From contig NZ_LZIC01000057.1 of the NCBI RefSeq assembly GCF_001667185.1, positions 1-54,875 on the forward strand: DNA of 54,875 nucleotides, written 5' to 3'. Source of the DNA: Mycobacterium sp. 852002-50816_SCH5313054-b (GTDB taxonomy: Bacteria > Actinomycetota > Actinomycetes > Mycobacteriales > Mycobacteriaceae). A model generated the notes under the pieces. That model did no database searches. It was not told the origin of the DNA and saw only the letters and a program-made list of their open reading frames with translations. Shown piece after piece: positions 1 to 8,152 of this stretch (position 1 is its first letter; the number at the start of each line of letters is the position of its first letter). The position numbers were made by a program, and so were the translations under genes.

Positions 1-108
1 GTGTATAAGAGATCGGCCCCGGGGGCCCCGGCTCCCGCTCCCGCTCCGGGCCAGGCGCCCGCGGGCGACGTCACCCCCACCGCCGCCCCGACGCCGCAGC
101 GGTCCTGA
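1..108 (+). CDS. apa: Apa (Ala/Pro-rich secreted glycoprotein), C-terminal fragment
   Basis: The frame is open from the contig edge to the TGA at 106-108 and encodes a Pro/Ala tail ending in PTAAPTPQRS. Apa (ModD, 45/47 kDa antigen) of M. tuberculosis ends in a very similar P/A tail (PTPQRTLPA), and the next two genes are those that follow apa there, so this is read as its 3' end. Apa is a secreted mannosylated glycoprotein that binds fibronectin. The first four or five codons (VYKRS) do not fit the tail and probably come from adapter sequence rather than the gene. Only about 30 residues are present; the signal peptide and core lie off the contig. Confidence 0.7.
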   Translation: MYKRSAPGAPAPAPAPGQAPAGDVTPTAAPTPQRS

Positions 109-125
109 TCGGGGGGACGCTCTTT

Positions 126-141
126 CCCGGGTAGGCCCGGG
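126..141 (+). terminator. Possible hairpin after apa
   Basis: CCCGGG at 126-131 can pair with CCCGGG at 136-141 around a TAGG loop, 18 nt after the apa stop. There is no T tract and the stem is only 6 bp, so this is a weak candidate. Confidence 0.25.
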
Positions 142-251
142 CGCCCCACCATGGTCAATTGGGCACATGTTTCATAGGCGGAAATCGGGTACTCCCACAG
201 CACGGCCCAGCGGTCCCGCTGGGCTTTGCCAGCGATTGCAAGGAGACCCGC

Positions 252-554
252 ATGGACGTCATCGCAGCAACCGAATTTCTCGCCCGGTCATCCACGCTGA
301 CCAGCGTCGGCTGGATCGGCTACATCATCATCGGCGGTCTGGCGGGCGCGCTCGCCAGCAGGATCATCAGGGGTAGCGGAGCCGGCATCCTGATGGACAT
401 CGTGATCGGCATCATCGGCGCGTTGATCGGCGGTTTCATCCTCAGCTTCTTCGTCAACACCGCCGGCGGCGGAATCATCTTCACCTTCTTCACCGCGCTC
501 CTCGGTGCGGTGATCCTGCTGTGGGTCGTCGGCATGGTGCGGCACCGGACATAG
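252..554 (+). CDS. GlsB/YeaQ/YmgE family small membrane protein (Rv1861-like)
   Basis: 100 aa. After about 15 polar residues come three hydrophobic segments: [16 protein letters not shown], a Gly/Ile-rich helix near residues 42-62, and a C-terminal helix ending in [11 protein letters not shown]. The pattern GGLAG...GSGAG...[10 protein letters not shown] is typical of the transglycosylase-associated GlsB family, whose biochemical role is unknown and usually stress-linked. ATG 252 is chosen because AAGGAGA at 239-245 lies at good distance. Length and position between apa and adhA match M. tuberculosis Rv1861 (about 101 aa). Confidence 0.85.
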   Translation: MDVIAATEFLARSSTLTSVGWIGYIIIGGLAGALASRIIRGSGAGILMDIVIGIIGALIGGFILSFFVNTAGGGIIFTFFTALLGAVILLWVVGMVRHRT

Positions 555-579
555 CCGCGTAACCCGGCATGATGTAGTG

Positions 580-1605
580 ATGGCCCCGGCGGCGACCACG
601 ACGATGCGCGCGTGGCGGGTGCGCCGCCCGGGGCCGATGGACACCGGCCCACTCGAGCACGTCACCGCCGAGGTGCCGCGGCCGGAACCGTCGGAGTTGC
701 TGGTCGCGGTTCGCGCGTGCGGCGTGTGCCGAACCGACCTGCACGTCACCGAGGGCGACCTCCCGGTGCACCGCGAGGGAGTGACGCCCGGGCACGAGGT
801 GGTGGGCGAGGTCGTCGAGGTCGGCGCCGAGGCGGGTGACGAGTTCAAACCGGGGGACCGGGTGGGTATCGCCTGGTTGCGCCACACCTGCGGCGTGTGC
901 AAATACTGCCGCCGGGGCAACGAGAACCTGTGCCCGGAATCCCGGTACACCGGCTGGGACGCCGACGGCGGATACGCCGAATTCGCCACCGTCCCAGCCG
1001 CATTCGCGCACCACCTGCCGAGCGGCTACAGCGACAGCGAGTTGGCCCCGCTGCTGTGCGCCGGCATCATCGGATACCGCTCCCTGCTGCGCGCCGAGCT
1101 ACCGCCGGGCGGGCGGCTGGGGCTCTACGGCTTCGGCGGCAGCGCGCACATCACCGCGCAGGTGGCGTTGGCGCAGGGCGCCGAGGTGCACGTGATGACC
1201 CGCGGCGCCGAGACGCGCACGCTGGCGCTGGAGCTCGGCGCGGCGTCGGCACAGGGCGCCGCCGATCCGCCACCGGTTGCGCTGGACGCCGCGATCCTCT
1301 TTGCGCCGGTCGGCGAGCTGGTACTGCCCGCGCTGGAGGCGCTGGACCGGGGCGGCACGCTGGCGATCGCGGGGATTCACCTCTCCGACATCCCGACCCT
1401 GAACTACCAGCGCCACCTGTTTCAGGAGCGCCAGGTCCGGTCGGTCACCTCGAACACGCGGGCCGATGCGCGGGCCTTCCTCGACTTCGCCGGGCAGCAC
1501 CACATCGAGGTCACCACGCCGGAGTACCCGCTGGGAAGGGCCGACGAGGCGCTGACCGACCTCAGCGCCGGGCGCATCGCCGGCGCCGCAGTGTTGCTCG
1601 TGTAG
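580..1605 (+). CDS. adhA: Zinc-dependent alcohol dehydrogenase AdhA
   Basis: 341 aa medium-chain dehydrogenase/reductase that oxidises an alcohol with NAD(P); substrate unknown. The catalytic zinc site is visible as CGVCRTD (Cys50) and GHE (His72). The structural zinc lobe holds four cysteines at about 104, 107, 110 and 118 (CGVCKYC...C). The coenzyme domain has the glycine motif GFGGSAH. A GTG directly upstream (577) and an ATG at 604 are alternative starts. The -10-like CATGAT at 568-573 ends 6 nt before ATG 580, which suggests a leaderless mRNA. It converges with the CPBP gene, 7 nt between stops. Position matches Rv1862 adhA. Confidence 0.88.
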   Translation: MAPAATTTMRAWRVRRPGPMDTGPLEHVTAEVPRPEPSELLVAVRACGVCRTDLHVTEGDLPVHREGVTPGHEVVGEVVEVGAEAGDEFKPGDRVGIAWLRHTCGVCKYCRRGNENLCPESRYTGWDADGGYAEFATVPAAFAHHLPSGYSDSELAPLLCAGIIGYRSLLRAELPPGGRLGLYGFGGSAHITAQVALAQGAEVHVMTRGAETRTLALELGAASAQGAADPPPVALDAAILFAPVGELVLPALEALDRGGTLAIAGIHLSDIPTLNYQRHLFQERQVRSVTSNTRADARAFLDFAGQHHIEVTTPEYPLGRADEALTDLSAGRIAGAAVLLV

Positions 1606-1612
1606 CCGGGGC

Positions 1613-2353
1613 TCAGGTCGACAGGTGCCAGACCAGCGCCGCGGCCAGGGCGCCGAGCCCGTTGAGCGACCAGTGCAGCGCGATCGGCGCGATCAGGCTG
1701 CCGCTTCGCCGGCGCAGCCAGCTGAAGACGAACCCGGCGGCGCCGGTGGCCAGCACCGCCAACGTCACCCCGGCCAGCATCCCAGCGAACCCGCCGCCGA
1801 ACAGCCGGGTGAACCCGACGTTGTTGCTGGTGAGCCCCAGCGACGTGGCGACGTGCCAGAGACCGAACAGCAGCGACCCGCCCAGCGCCACGCCCCGAAA
1901 ACCCCAGGCGCGGTTCAGCGCGCCGTGCAGCACGCCGCGAAACGCGAGCTCTTCGGGGATCACGGTCTGCAGCGGGATGACGATCATCGAAGCGATCAGG
2001 GCGCCGGAGATCGTGGCGTAGTGGTTGTTCAGGAACATCGGCCGCGTCATCGGCAACAGGATCCCGACCGCGATCACCGTCGCCACGACGGCCACCGCGC
2101 CCAGCGCGTACCCCAGCCCGGACCTCCAGTGCGCGCGGCCCAGGCCGAGGTCGGCCCAGTCCAGACCCCGGGCGCGCATCAGCACCGCCAGGCCCACGGC
2201 GGCGGCCGGGACGGTGGCGATGCTGGCCCACGGCGTGGTGAAGTGCGCGATCAGGTTGGTCAGCACCAGCACGGCGACGACCACGACGATGTCGAGGTGC
2301 ACGTGGAAGCGATGCAGCACCGACGGCTGGGCGGCAGCGATGGCGTCGGGCAT
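1613..2353 (-). CDS. CPBP-family intramembrane protease (Rv1863c-like)
   Basis: 246 aa, mostly hydrophobic with about six to eight membrane segments. The CPBP (Abi) motifs are clear: EELAFRG (Glu-Glu pair plus Arg) in the middle, then FGLWH supplying a His, then a late Asn-containing helix (HWSLNGLG). These are putative metal-binding residues of the Rce1-like glutamate protease fold. Substrates are unknown in mycobacteria; members may process membrane peptides or act in immunity to secreted peptides. Start ATG at 2353; no strong ribosome site. Stop is convergent with adhA. Syntenic with Rv1863c. Confidence 0.85.
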   Translation of the reverse strand: MPDAIAAAQPSVLHRFHVHLDIVVVVAVLVLTNLIAHFTTPWASIATVPAAAVGLAVLMRARGLDWADLGLGRAHWRSGLGYALGAVAVVATVIAVGILLPMTRPMFLNNHYATISGALIASMIVIPLQTVIPEELAFRGVLHGALNRAWGFRGVALGGSLLFGLWHVATSLGLTSNNVGFTRLFGGGFAGMLAGVTLAVLATGAAGFVFSWLRRRSGSLIAPIALHWSLNGLGALAAALVWHLST

Positions 2354-2372
2354 CCGGCAAGCTTACCCGCGG

Positions 2373-2960
2373 TCAGCGTTCGCCCAGCTCAGTCGGCTCA
2401 GGAACCTCAGGCGCGCCAGCGACGGCATGCTGGCGGGCGCGGAAGGCCTGGACCTTGGCGCGGTTGCCGCAAGTGCTCATCCCGCACCAATGCCTGTTCC
2501 GCGCGCGCGACGCGTCGATGTAGAGGCGCGTGCAGCCGGCCGCGGAACACTCCTTCACCTTCTCGATGTCGGGTCCGGCATAGAGGTCGAGCGAGTCGGC
2601 GGCCAGCCTGGCAAGCAGCTGCGGCGCGGTGCCGTCGCGGCGCACAGATCCGTCCGGGTGCAACACCGGCGTGAGCTGGGGTTGGGACGCGTGCTCGTTC
2701 AGCAGGTCGATGTCGGCGGCGTGGGGCCGGCCACCCTCGAGGCGTGCGCAAACGACGCGGTAGATGGCTTCGCGCAGCGCGATCGCGGCCGCCAGTTCAT
2801 CGGCGCTGACCTCGATCGCCGCGTCCACCAGCGCGGCCTCGACCGCCCAGTCGGACAACCGTTGCGGGTCGGTCAGCATTTCCTCGCGCGTCGAGGCCCG
2901 ATATCGCAGCGTGCCCACGAAGTCCAGGCACAGCCGCCCGCCGACGAATTTGAACTTCAT
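2373..2960 (-). CDS. CGNR zinc-finger transcriptional regulator (ABATE domain)
   Basis: 195 aa. The N-terminal half is the ABATE/stress-induced domain (GGRLCLDFVGTL near residue 7, then helical). The C-terminal half has the CGNR zinc finger: CSAAGC, then RNRHWCGMSTCGNRAKV, so four cysteines plus the signature CGNR are present. Such proteins are taken to be DNA- or RNA-binding regulators. The gene is divergent from a micro-ORF and a phosphoketolase lies beyond it, so it may control that side. An imperfect inverted repeat sits directly before its start, suggesting autoregulation. This gene is not one I place in the M. tuberculosis order. Confidence 0.88.
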   Translation of the reverse strand: MKFKFVGGRLCLDFVGTLRYRASTREEMLTDPQRLSDWAVEAALVDAAIEVSADELAAAIALREAIYRVVCARLEGGRPHAADIDLLNEHASQPQLTPVLHPDGSVRRDGTAPQLLARLAADSLDLYAGPDIEKVKECSAAGCTRLYIDASRARNRHWCGMSTCGNRAKVQAFRARQHAVAGAPEVPEPTELGER

Positions 2961-3003
2961 GTAACCATCTTGACAGGTTTCATCTCTTGAGACAAGATGT
3001 AAC
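2961..3003. promoter_or_regulatory. Inverted repeat in the divergent promoter region of the CGNR regulator
   Basis: GTAACCATCTTGAC at 2961-2974 is mirrored by GACAAGATGTAAC at 2991-3003 (core ATCTTG/CAAGAT). A TTGACA at 2970-2975 lies inside the left arm and could be a plus-strand -35, though no convincing -10 follows. The placement between divergent starts makes it a candidate operator. Confidence 0.4.
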
Positions 3004-3057
3004 TATCCAGGACGGTTACGCAGTCAGACGGATTGGCTCGCACGCGAGGAGCAACCA

Positions 3058-3189
3058 ATGGCGACAACGGTATGGACGTTGCTCTCGATATTTGTCATCG
3101 CCCCGTTGGGCGCGCTTGCCTTCGACAGGCCCCTCAACGGCAATTGGATCTGGCGCATCGACGCCGAGAAGCCGAGGGACTTCAGGTAA
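3058..3189 (+). CDS. Small membrane protein (43 aa), unrecognised
   Basis: ATG 3058 to TAA 3187-3189 encodes 43 aa: an N-terminal hydrophobic helix (WTLLSIFVIAPLGALAF) followed by a short charged tail with three Trp in total. GAGGAG lies about 7 nt before the ATG, a very good ribosome site. The gene fills the gap between the CGNR regulator and phosphoketolase and would run convergent to the latter (14 nt between stops). I do not recognise it. The ribosome site plus membrane-helix-like composition support a real gene; its shortness keeps confidence moderate. Confidence 0.5.
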   Translation: MATTVWTLLSIFVIAPLGALAFDRPLNGNWIWRIDAEKPRDFR

Positions 3190-3203
3190 GCGTTGCGCGC
3201 GGA

Positions 3204-5591
3204 TCACCCATTTCGTTCGGCCCAGGTCCAGCCCGAGATCGCCGGATCGTCCTCGCCGTGCTCGCGGGTGTACGCGCGGGCGGCGAGGCGGGCGTCGACC
3301 ATGCGCTGGCGCAGCACCGCGGCCTGGCTGGCCAGCCCGTCCACCCGGTCGATGACGTCTATGACCAGGTGGAACCGGTCGAGGTCGTTGAGCATCACCA
3401 TGTCGAACGGCGTCGTGGTGGTGCCGCGCTCCTTGAATCCGCGCACGTGGATGTGCGGGTGGTTGGTGCGCCGATAGGTGAGCCGGTGGATCAGCCACGG
3501 GTAGCCGTGGTAGGCGAAGATCACCGGCTTGTCCCGGGTGAACAGCGCGTCAAACTCCTTGTCCGGCAATCCATGTGGGTGCTCGGACTCCGGCTGCAGC
3601 CGCATCAGGTCGACGACGTTGACCACCCGCACGGCCAGCCCGGGCTGTTCGCGGCGCAGGATGTCGGCGGCGGCCAGGGCCTCCAGCGTGGGGATGTCGC
3701 CCGCGCAGGCCAGCACCACGTCGGGTTCGGCGGTCGCGGTGCTCGCCCACGGCCAGATGCCGAGCCCGCGCGCGCAGTGCGCGATGGCCTGGTCCATGTC
3801 GAGGTAGGCCAGCGCCGGCTGCTTGCCGGCGACGATGACGTTGACGTAATTGCGGCTGCGCAGGCAGTGGTCGGCCACCGACAGCAGCGTGTTGCCGTCC
3901 GGGGGCAGGTACACCCGCGTCAGCTCGGCCCGCTTGTTGGCGACCAGGTCGATGAAACCGGGATCCTGGTGCGACGCGCCGTTGTGGTCTTGGCGCCACA
4001 CGTGGGAGGTCAGCAGGTAGTTCAGCGACGCGATCGGCCGCCGCCACGGCAGTTCCCGGCTGGTGGCGAGCCACTTCGCGTGCTGGTTGAGCATCGAGTC
4101 GACGATGTGGACGAACGCCTCGTAGCAGTTGAACAGGCCGTGCCGGCCGGTCAGCAGGTAGCCCTCCAGCCAGCCCTGGCACAGGTGCTCGGAGAGCACC
4201 TCCATCACCCGGCCGTCGGGTGCGAGGTGCTCGTCGTCGGGTTCGATCTCCGACATCCACACCTTGGCGGTCGACCCGTACACGGCGTCGAGCCGGTTGG
4301 AGGCGGTCTCGTCGGGACCCATCAGGCGGAACCGGTCGGGGTTGCGGGCGATCACGTCGCGCAGGAAGGTGCCCAGCACCCGGGTGGCCTCGTGCGTCTC
4401 CGCGGCCGGGCGCGACACCGTCACCGCGTAGTCGCGGAAGTCGGGCAGGTCGAGGTCGTGCAGCAGCAGCCCGCCGTTCGCGTGCGGGTTGGCGCTCATC
4501 CGGCGATCGCCGCGGGGCGCCAGGGCCCGCAACTCGGGGCGCAGCGCGCCGCCGGCGTCGAACAATTCCGCGGGCCGGTAGCTGCGCAGCCATTCCTCCA
4601 GCTGCGCGCGGTGGGTCGGGTTGTCGTGGGTTTCGGACAACGGCACCTGATGCGCGCGCCAGGTCCCCTCGACCTTCTTGCCGTCCACCACCTTCGGGCC
4701 GGTCCAGCCCTTGGGGGTGCGCAGCACGATCATCGGCCAGATGGGCCGCTCCGCCCGGGTGCCGCCGCGCGCGGCGCTCTGGATGGCCGCGATGTCGTCG
4801 AAGGCGTCGTCGAGCGCGGCGGCCAGCTGGCGGTGCACGTCGGCGGGGTCGTCGCCGGCGACCGTGATCGGCCGGTAGCCGTACCCGCGCAGCAGCGCTT
4901 CCAGCTCAGCGTGGGGGATGCGGGCCAGCACGGTTGGGTTGGCGATCTTGTAGCCGTTGAGCGCCAGGATCGGCAGCACCGCGCCGTCGGTGACCGGGTT
5001 GAGGAACTTGTTGGAGTGCCAGCTGGCGGCCAGCGGGCCCGTCTCGGCCTCGCCATCGCCGACCACGCAGGCCACCACCAGGTCCGGGTTGTCGAACGCC
5101 GCGCCGTAGGCGTGCACCAGCGCGTAGCCCAGCTCGCCGCCCTCGTGAATCGACCCGGGGGTCTGCGCCGCGACGTGGCTGGGGATGCCGCCCGGGAAAG
5201 AGAACTGCCGGAACAACTTTCGCAGCCCCTCGGCGTTCTCCTCGATCCCGGTGTACACCTCGCTGTAGGTGCCCTCGAGGTACGCGTTGGCGACCAGCCC
5301 GGGGCCGCCGTGACCGGGTCCGGTGACGTAGATGACGTTGGCGTCGCGGTTGCGGATGACCCGGTTCAGGTGGGCGTAGACGAGATTAAGCCCGGGCGTG
5401 GTGCCCCAGTGCCCCAATAGCCGGGGTTTGACATGTTCGGGCGACAGCGGTTCGGCCAGCAGTGGGTTGTCGAGGAGATAGATCTGCCCGACCGACAGGT
5501 AATTGGCGGCGCGCCAGTACGCATGGATGAGGGCGAGTTCGTCGTCGGCAAGGGAGACGGTTGTCGGGGTTGCGGCGGTGTCTGCGGTCAC
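3204..5591 (-). CDS. xfp: D-xylulose 5-phosphate/D-fructose 6-phosphate phosphoketolase
   Basis: 795 aa, normal family length (about 790-825). It cleaves xylulose-5-P or fructose-6-P with phosphate to acetyl-phosphate plus a shorter sugar phosphate, using thiamine diphosphate and Mg. Visible motifs: GPGHGGP at 91-97; signature EGGELGYAL at 150-158; the ThDP/Mg motif GDGEAETGP at 178-186 with NGYKIANPT at 212-220; C-terminal transketolase-like domains follow. GTG start at 5591. It lies 38 nt downstream of an SDR on the same strand, a possible two-gene unit. No acetate kinase or phosphotransacetylase gene is in the window to use the acetyl-phosphate. Confidence 0.96.
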   Translation of the reverse strand: MTADTAATPTTVSLADDELALIHAYWRAANYLSVGQIYLLDNPLLAEPLSPEHVKPRLLGHWGTTPGLNLVYAHLNRVIRNRDANVIYVTGPGHGGPGLVANAYLEGTYSEVYTGIEENAEGLRKLFRQFSFPGGIPSHVAAQTPGSIHEGGELGYALVHAYGAAFDNPDLVVACVVGDGEAETGPLAASWHSNKFLNPVTDGAVLPILALNGYKIANPTVLARIPHAELEALLRGYGYRPITVAGDDPADVHRQLAAALDDAFDDIAAIQSAARGGTRAERPIWPMIVLRTPKGWTGPKVVDGKKVEGTWRAHQVPLSETHDNPTHRAQLEEWLRSYRPAELFDAGGALRPELRALAPRGDRRMSANPHANGGLLLHDLDLPDFRDYAVTVSRPAAETHEATRVLGTFLRDVIARNPDRFRLMGPDETASNRLDAVYGSTAKVWMSEIEPDDEHLAPDGRVMEVLSEHLCQGWLEGYLLTGRHGLFNCYEAFVHIVDSMLNQHAKWLATSRELPWRRPIASLNYLLTSHVWRQDHNGASHQDPGFIDLVANKRAELTRVYLPPDGNTLLSVADHCLRSRNYVNVIVAGKQPALAYLDMDQAIAHCARGLGIWPWASTATAEPDVVLACAGDIPTLEALAAADILRREQPGLAVRVVNVVDLMRLQPESEHPHGLPDKEFDALFTRDKPVIFAYHGYPWLIHRLTYRRTNHPHIHVRGFKERGTTTTPFDMVMLNDLDRFHLVIDVIDRVDGLASQAAVLRQRMVDARLAARAYTREHGEDDPAISGWTWAERNG

Positions 5592-5629
5592 CCGGCCGAT
5601 TGTCCGCGCCTGAAGTGAACGACGCCCGT

Positions 5630-6478
5630 CTACTCCTCGCCGCGGGCGCGCGCCTCGTAGGCGCGGCGCTTTTCCACGTCGACGTCGTCGGTGAAGACGT
5701 GGTCGCCGCCGAGGACGCGGTTGAGACCCTCGGCGAGCCGGCGCGGCCAGAATTTCTGCGACATCACCATCGCGCCCGCCGCCTTGGTGATCCGCACCCG
5801 CGGCTTCGGGCGGGCCACCAGCCTGACGATCGCGTCGGCGATCTCGGCCGGTTCGGCGTTGCGGAAACCCTTCATCCCGGGGGTGCCGGCGACGAGCTCG
5901 GTGTTGACGAACGTCGGCAACACCATCGAGAACTTCACGCCGGTCGAGTGGTACTCCAGCCGGGCCGAGTCGGTGAACCCGACCACCGCATGCTTGCTGG
6001 CGCAGTAGGTGGCCAGGCCGACGACGTTGAGCTCCCCGGCCAGCGACGCGACGTTGATGACGTGGCCGGCGCCGCGGGGGACCATGCGCTGCGCCGCCAG
6101 CTTGCTGCCCAGGATCACGCCGTAGACGTTGATGTCCAGGATCCGGCGGGTGACCGCGTCCGGCTCGTCGATGATGCGGCCGACCGGCATGATGCCGGCG
6201 TTGTTGATCAGCACGTCGATCGGGCCGAGCTGCCGCTCGACCTCGTCCAGGAACTCGGCGAACGAATGCGCGTCGGTGACGTCGAGCTTCCCGTAGACCT
6301 CCAGCCCGAGCGCGGCGCCCGATTCCTTCACCCGCACCTCGTCGATGTCGCCGATCGCCACCTTGGCGCCCAGGTTGTGCAGCGCGGTCGCGGTGGCCAG
6401 CCCGATGCCCCGCGCCCCGCCGGTGATCACGATGACCTTGTCGCGGACCTTCAGGCCGATCGACGCCGTGTCTGCCAT
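5630..6478 (-). CDS. Short-chain dehydrogenase/reductase (Rv1865c-like)
   Basis: 282 aa from ATG 6478, chosen because GGGAGGA lies just upstream; a longer frame reaching 6625 has no such site. Classical SDR motifs: [10 protein letters not shown] (coenzyme binding), NNAG, catalytic Ser region (INVASLAGE) and YCASKHA (Tyr and Lys). It would reduce or oxidise an unknown carbonyl/alcohol with NAD(P)H. The C-terminal part ([17 protein letters not shown]) is as in the Rv1865c type. It precedes xfp on the same strand. Confidence 0.88.
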   Translation of the reverse strand: MADTASIGLKVRDKVIVITGGARGIGLATATALHNLGAKVAIGDIDEVRVKESGAALGLEVYGKLDVTDAHSFAEFLDEVERQLGPIDVLINNAGIMPVGRIIDEPDAVTRRILDINVYGVILGSKLAAQRMVPRGAGHVINVASLAGELNVVGLATYCASKHAVVGFTDSARLEYHSTGVKFSMVLPTFVNTELVAGTPGMKGFRNAEPAEIADAIVRLVARPKPRVRITKAAGAMVMSQKFWPRRLAEGLNRVLGGDHVFTDDVDVEKRRAYEARARGEE

Positions 6479-6586
6479 GGCGGGGTCCTCCCAGAAAAGT
6501 TGACGGGTGTCAGGTTGGCGATGGGGTAAGCACAGCACTCGGCGCCGCGCCGCGCAAACGGCGCCGCGGACGCCGATACTGCAACG

Positions 6587-7096
6587 GTGACCGAGGTGCG
6601 GGCGGCCGTCCCGGCGGACGCCCATGAGGCGGCCCGGGTGCAGCTGCGGTCGTGGCGATCGGCCTACCGAGGCCTGATCGCCCAGGACTTTCTCGACGGG
6701 CTCTCACCGGAATTCTTTGCCGACCGGTACACGTTCGGTCGGGTGGGCCTGCGGATGCCGTCGACGTTGGTCGCGGTCGACGGGGCCGCGATCCTCGGCC
6801 TGGCGACCACCGGCCTGTGCCGCGACGGCGACTTCCCGAATTTCGGTGAGCTGATGGCGATGTATGTCGATCCCGCGCACGTGCGCCGCGGAGTCGGGCG
6901 CTCGCTGCTGGCCGCCGCCCGGCAGCGGCTGCGCGTGGTCGGCGTGGCGGGCGCGTTGTTGTGGGTGCTGGACGGCAACACCCCGGCCCGGCGGTTCTAC
7001 GCACGCGACGGGTGGCGCTTCGACGGGACTCGCCGCACAACGACTTTCGGAGACTCGCCGGTGTGTCAGGTCCGCTACCGCTGCGCGCCCGTCTAA
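6587..7096 (+). CDS. GNAT-family N-acetyltransferase
   Basis: 169 aa. The acetyl-CoA pyrophosphate loop is seen as VRRGVGRSLL following the beta-strand MAMYVDP, and the late segment LDGNTPARRFYARDGW is typical of GNAT motif B. Substrate unknown. GTG start at 6587; GATACT at 6575-6580 ends 6 nt upstream, consistent with leaderless expression. Its TAA overlaps the convergent uppP stop by 4 nt. Confidence 0.85.
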   Translation: MTEVRAAVPADAHEAARVQLRSWRSAYRGLIAQDFLDGLSPEFFADRYTFGRVGLRMPSTLVAVDGAAILGLATTGLCRDGDFPNFGELMAMYVDPAHVRRGVGRSLLAAARQRLRVVGVAGALLWVLDGNTPARRFYARDGWRFDGTRRTTTFGDSPVCQVRYRCAPV

Positions 7097-8001
7097 CGCA
7101 GGCTGAGGACCACCACGCTGATGCCGCCGGCCAGCGCGCAGTAGACGGCGAACGGCGTCAGGGTCCGGGTCTGGAAGTAGCGGGTGAGGAACCGCACGGC
7201 CAGGTAGGCGGCGCCGAACGAGGCGACGCTGCCGGCCAGGACCTGTCCCTGGATGCCGGCCCCGACCGGCCCGAACAGGTCGGGGATCTTGTAGACACCC
7301 GCCGCCAGGATGATCGGCGTGGCCAGCAGGAAGGAGAAGCGGGCGGCGTCCTCGTGCGACAGGCCGCGCCACAGCCCGGCGACCATGGCGATGCCGGAGC
7401 GGCTGATGCCGGGCAGCAGGGCCAGGATCTGGGACGCCCCGATCAGCAGGCCGCGGCGCATCGGCAGTTGGGCCAGCCGGTTGTCGATGGCCTCACCGCT
7501 GTGCGGCTCGTTGCGCTCGTCCGTGCCGCTCACCGGCGACACGCGGCGGCGCAACACCTCGCCCGCATAGAGCGCAATGCCGTTGAGCAAGAGGAACGCC
7601 GCCGCCGGGATGGGCTTGCCCAGCGTGGTCCGGAACAGGTGCTCGAGGGCCACGCCGGCCAGCCCCACCGGGATGGTGGCGACCACGATGAGCCAGGCGA
7701 GCCGCTCGTCGGGCGTCTGGATCCGGCGATGCCGCACCGACGAGACGAAGCCGGCCACGATACGCAGCCAGTCCCGCCAGAAGAACACCAGCAAAGCGGC
7801 GGCGGTGGCGACGTGCAGACCGACGATGAACGCGAGGTAAGGCGATTCGGGGGTGGAGACGTTGAGGTCGCGGGCCCACTGGCCGCCCACCAGTGCCGGC
7901 ACCAACACCGAGTGCCCCAGGCTGGAGACCGGGAACAGCTCGGTGACGCCCTGGAACGCGCCGACGATCACGGCCTCGACGTAGCTCAGGTGCGCACTCA
8001 T
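7093..8001 (-). CDS. uppP: Undecaprenyl/decaprenyl-diphosphate phosphatase (BacA/UppP family), extra copy
   Basis: 302 aa, polytopic. It dephosphorylates polyprenyl diphosphate so the carrier lipid can be reused in cell-wall synthesis, and overproduction gives bacitracin resistance. Motif 1 reads FQGVTELFPVSSLGH, keeping the (E/Q)xxxE pattern but with unusual L-F and L-G-H positions; motif 2 reads PGISRSG, intact. ATG 8001 is preferred since GGAGG lies about 11 nt upstream; ATG 8019 is an alternative. The M. tuberculosis uppP is Rv2136c, elsewhere in that genome, so this is probably a second, divergent paralogue. Confidence 0.85.
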   Translation of the reverse strand: MSAHLSYVEAVIVGAFQGVTELFPVSSLGHSVLVPALVGGQWARDLNVSTPESPYLAFIVGLHVATAAALLVFFWRDWLRIVAGFVSSVRHRRIQTPDERLAWLIVVATIPVGLAGVALEHLFRTTLGKPIPAAAFLLLNGIALYAGEVLRRRVSPVSGTDERNEPHSGEAIDNRLAQLPMRRGLLIGASQILALLPGISRSGIAMVAGLWRGLSHEDAARFSFLLATPIILAAGVYKIPDLFGPVGAGIQGQVLAGSVASFGAAYLAVRFLTRYFQTRTLTPFAVYCALAGGISVVVLSLR

Positions 8002-8152
8002 GGGTGGGGTTGCCTCCATTGGAGAATCATCGACAAGAACTACCGAGCGTAGCCGGTCGCATTTCCCGCACGAACCGGCTTGGGCGGCTGGACATTTGGT
8101 GACCGGACAATCGATCGCGGCCGGCCGCTGACCAGGCAGGTACCGTGAGCGG

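Noticed and set aside
126..145. ATG at 151 and upstream start for the GlsB-like protein (159)
   Set aside because: The extra residues are not conserved-looking and the ribosome site is at 239-245 for ATG 252.
3033..5420. 795-codon open frame antisense to phosphoketolase
   Set aside because: Mirror frame of a GC-rich gene; composition rich in His/Gly/Arg/Val without any family motif.
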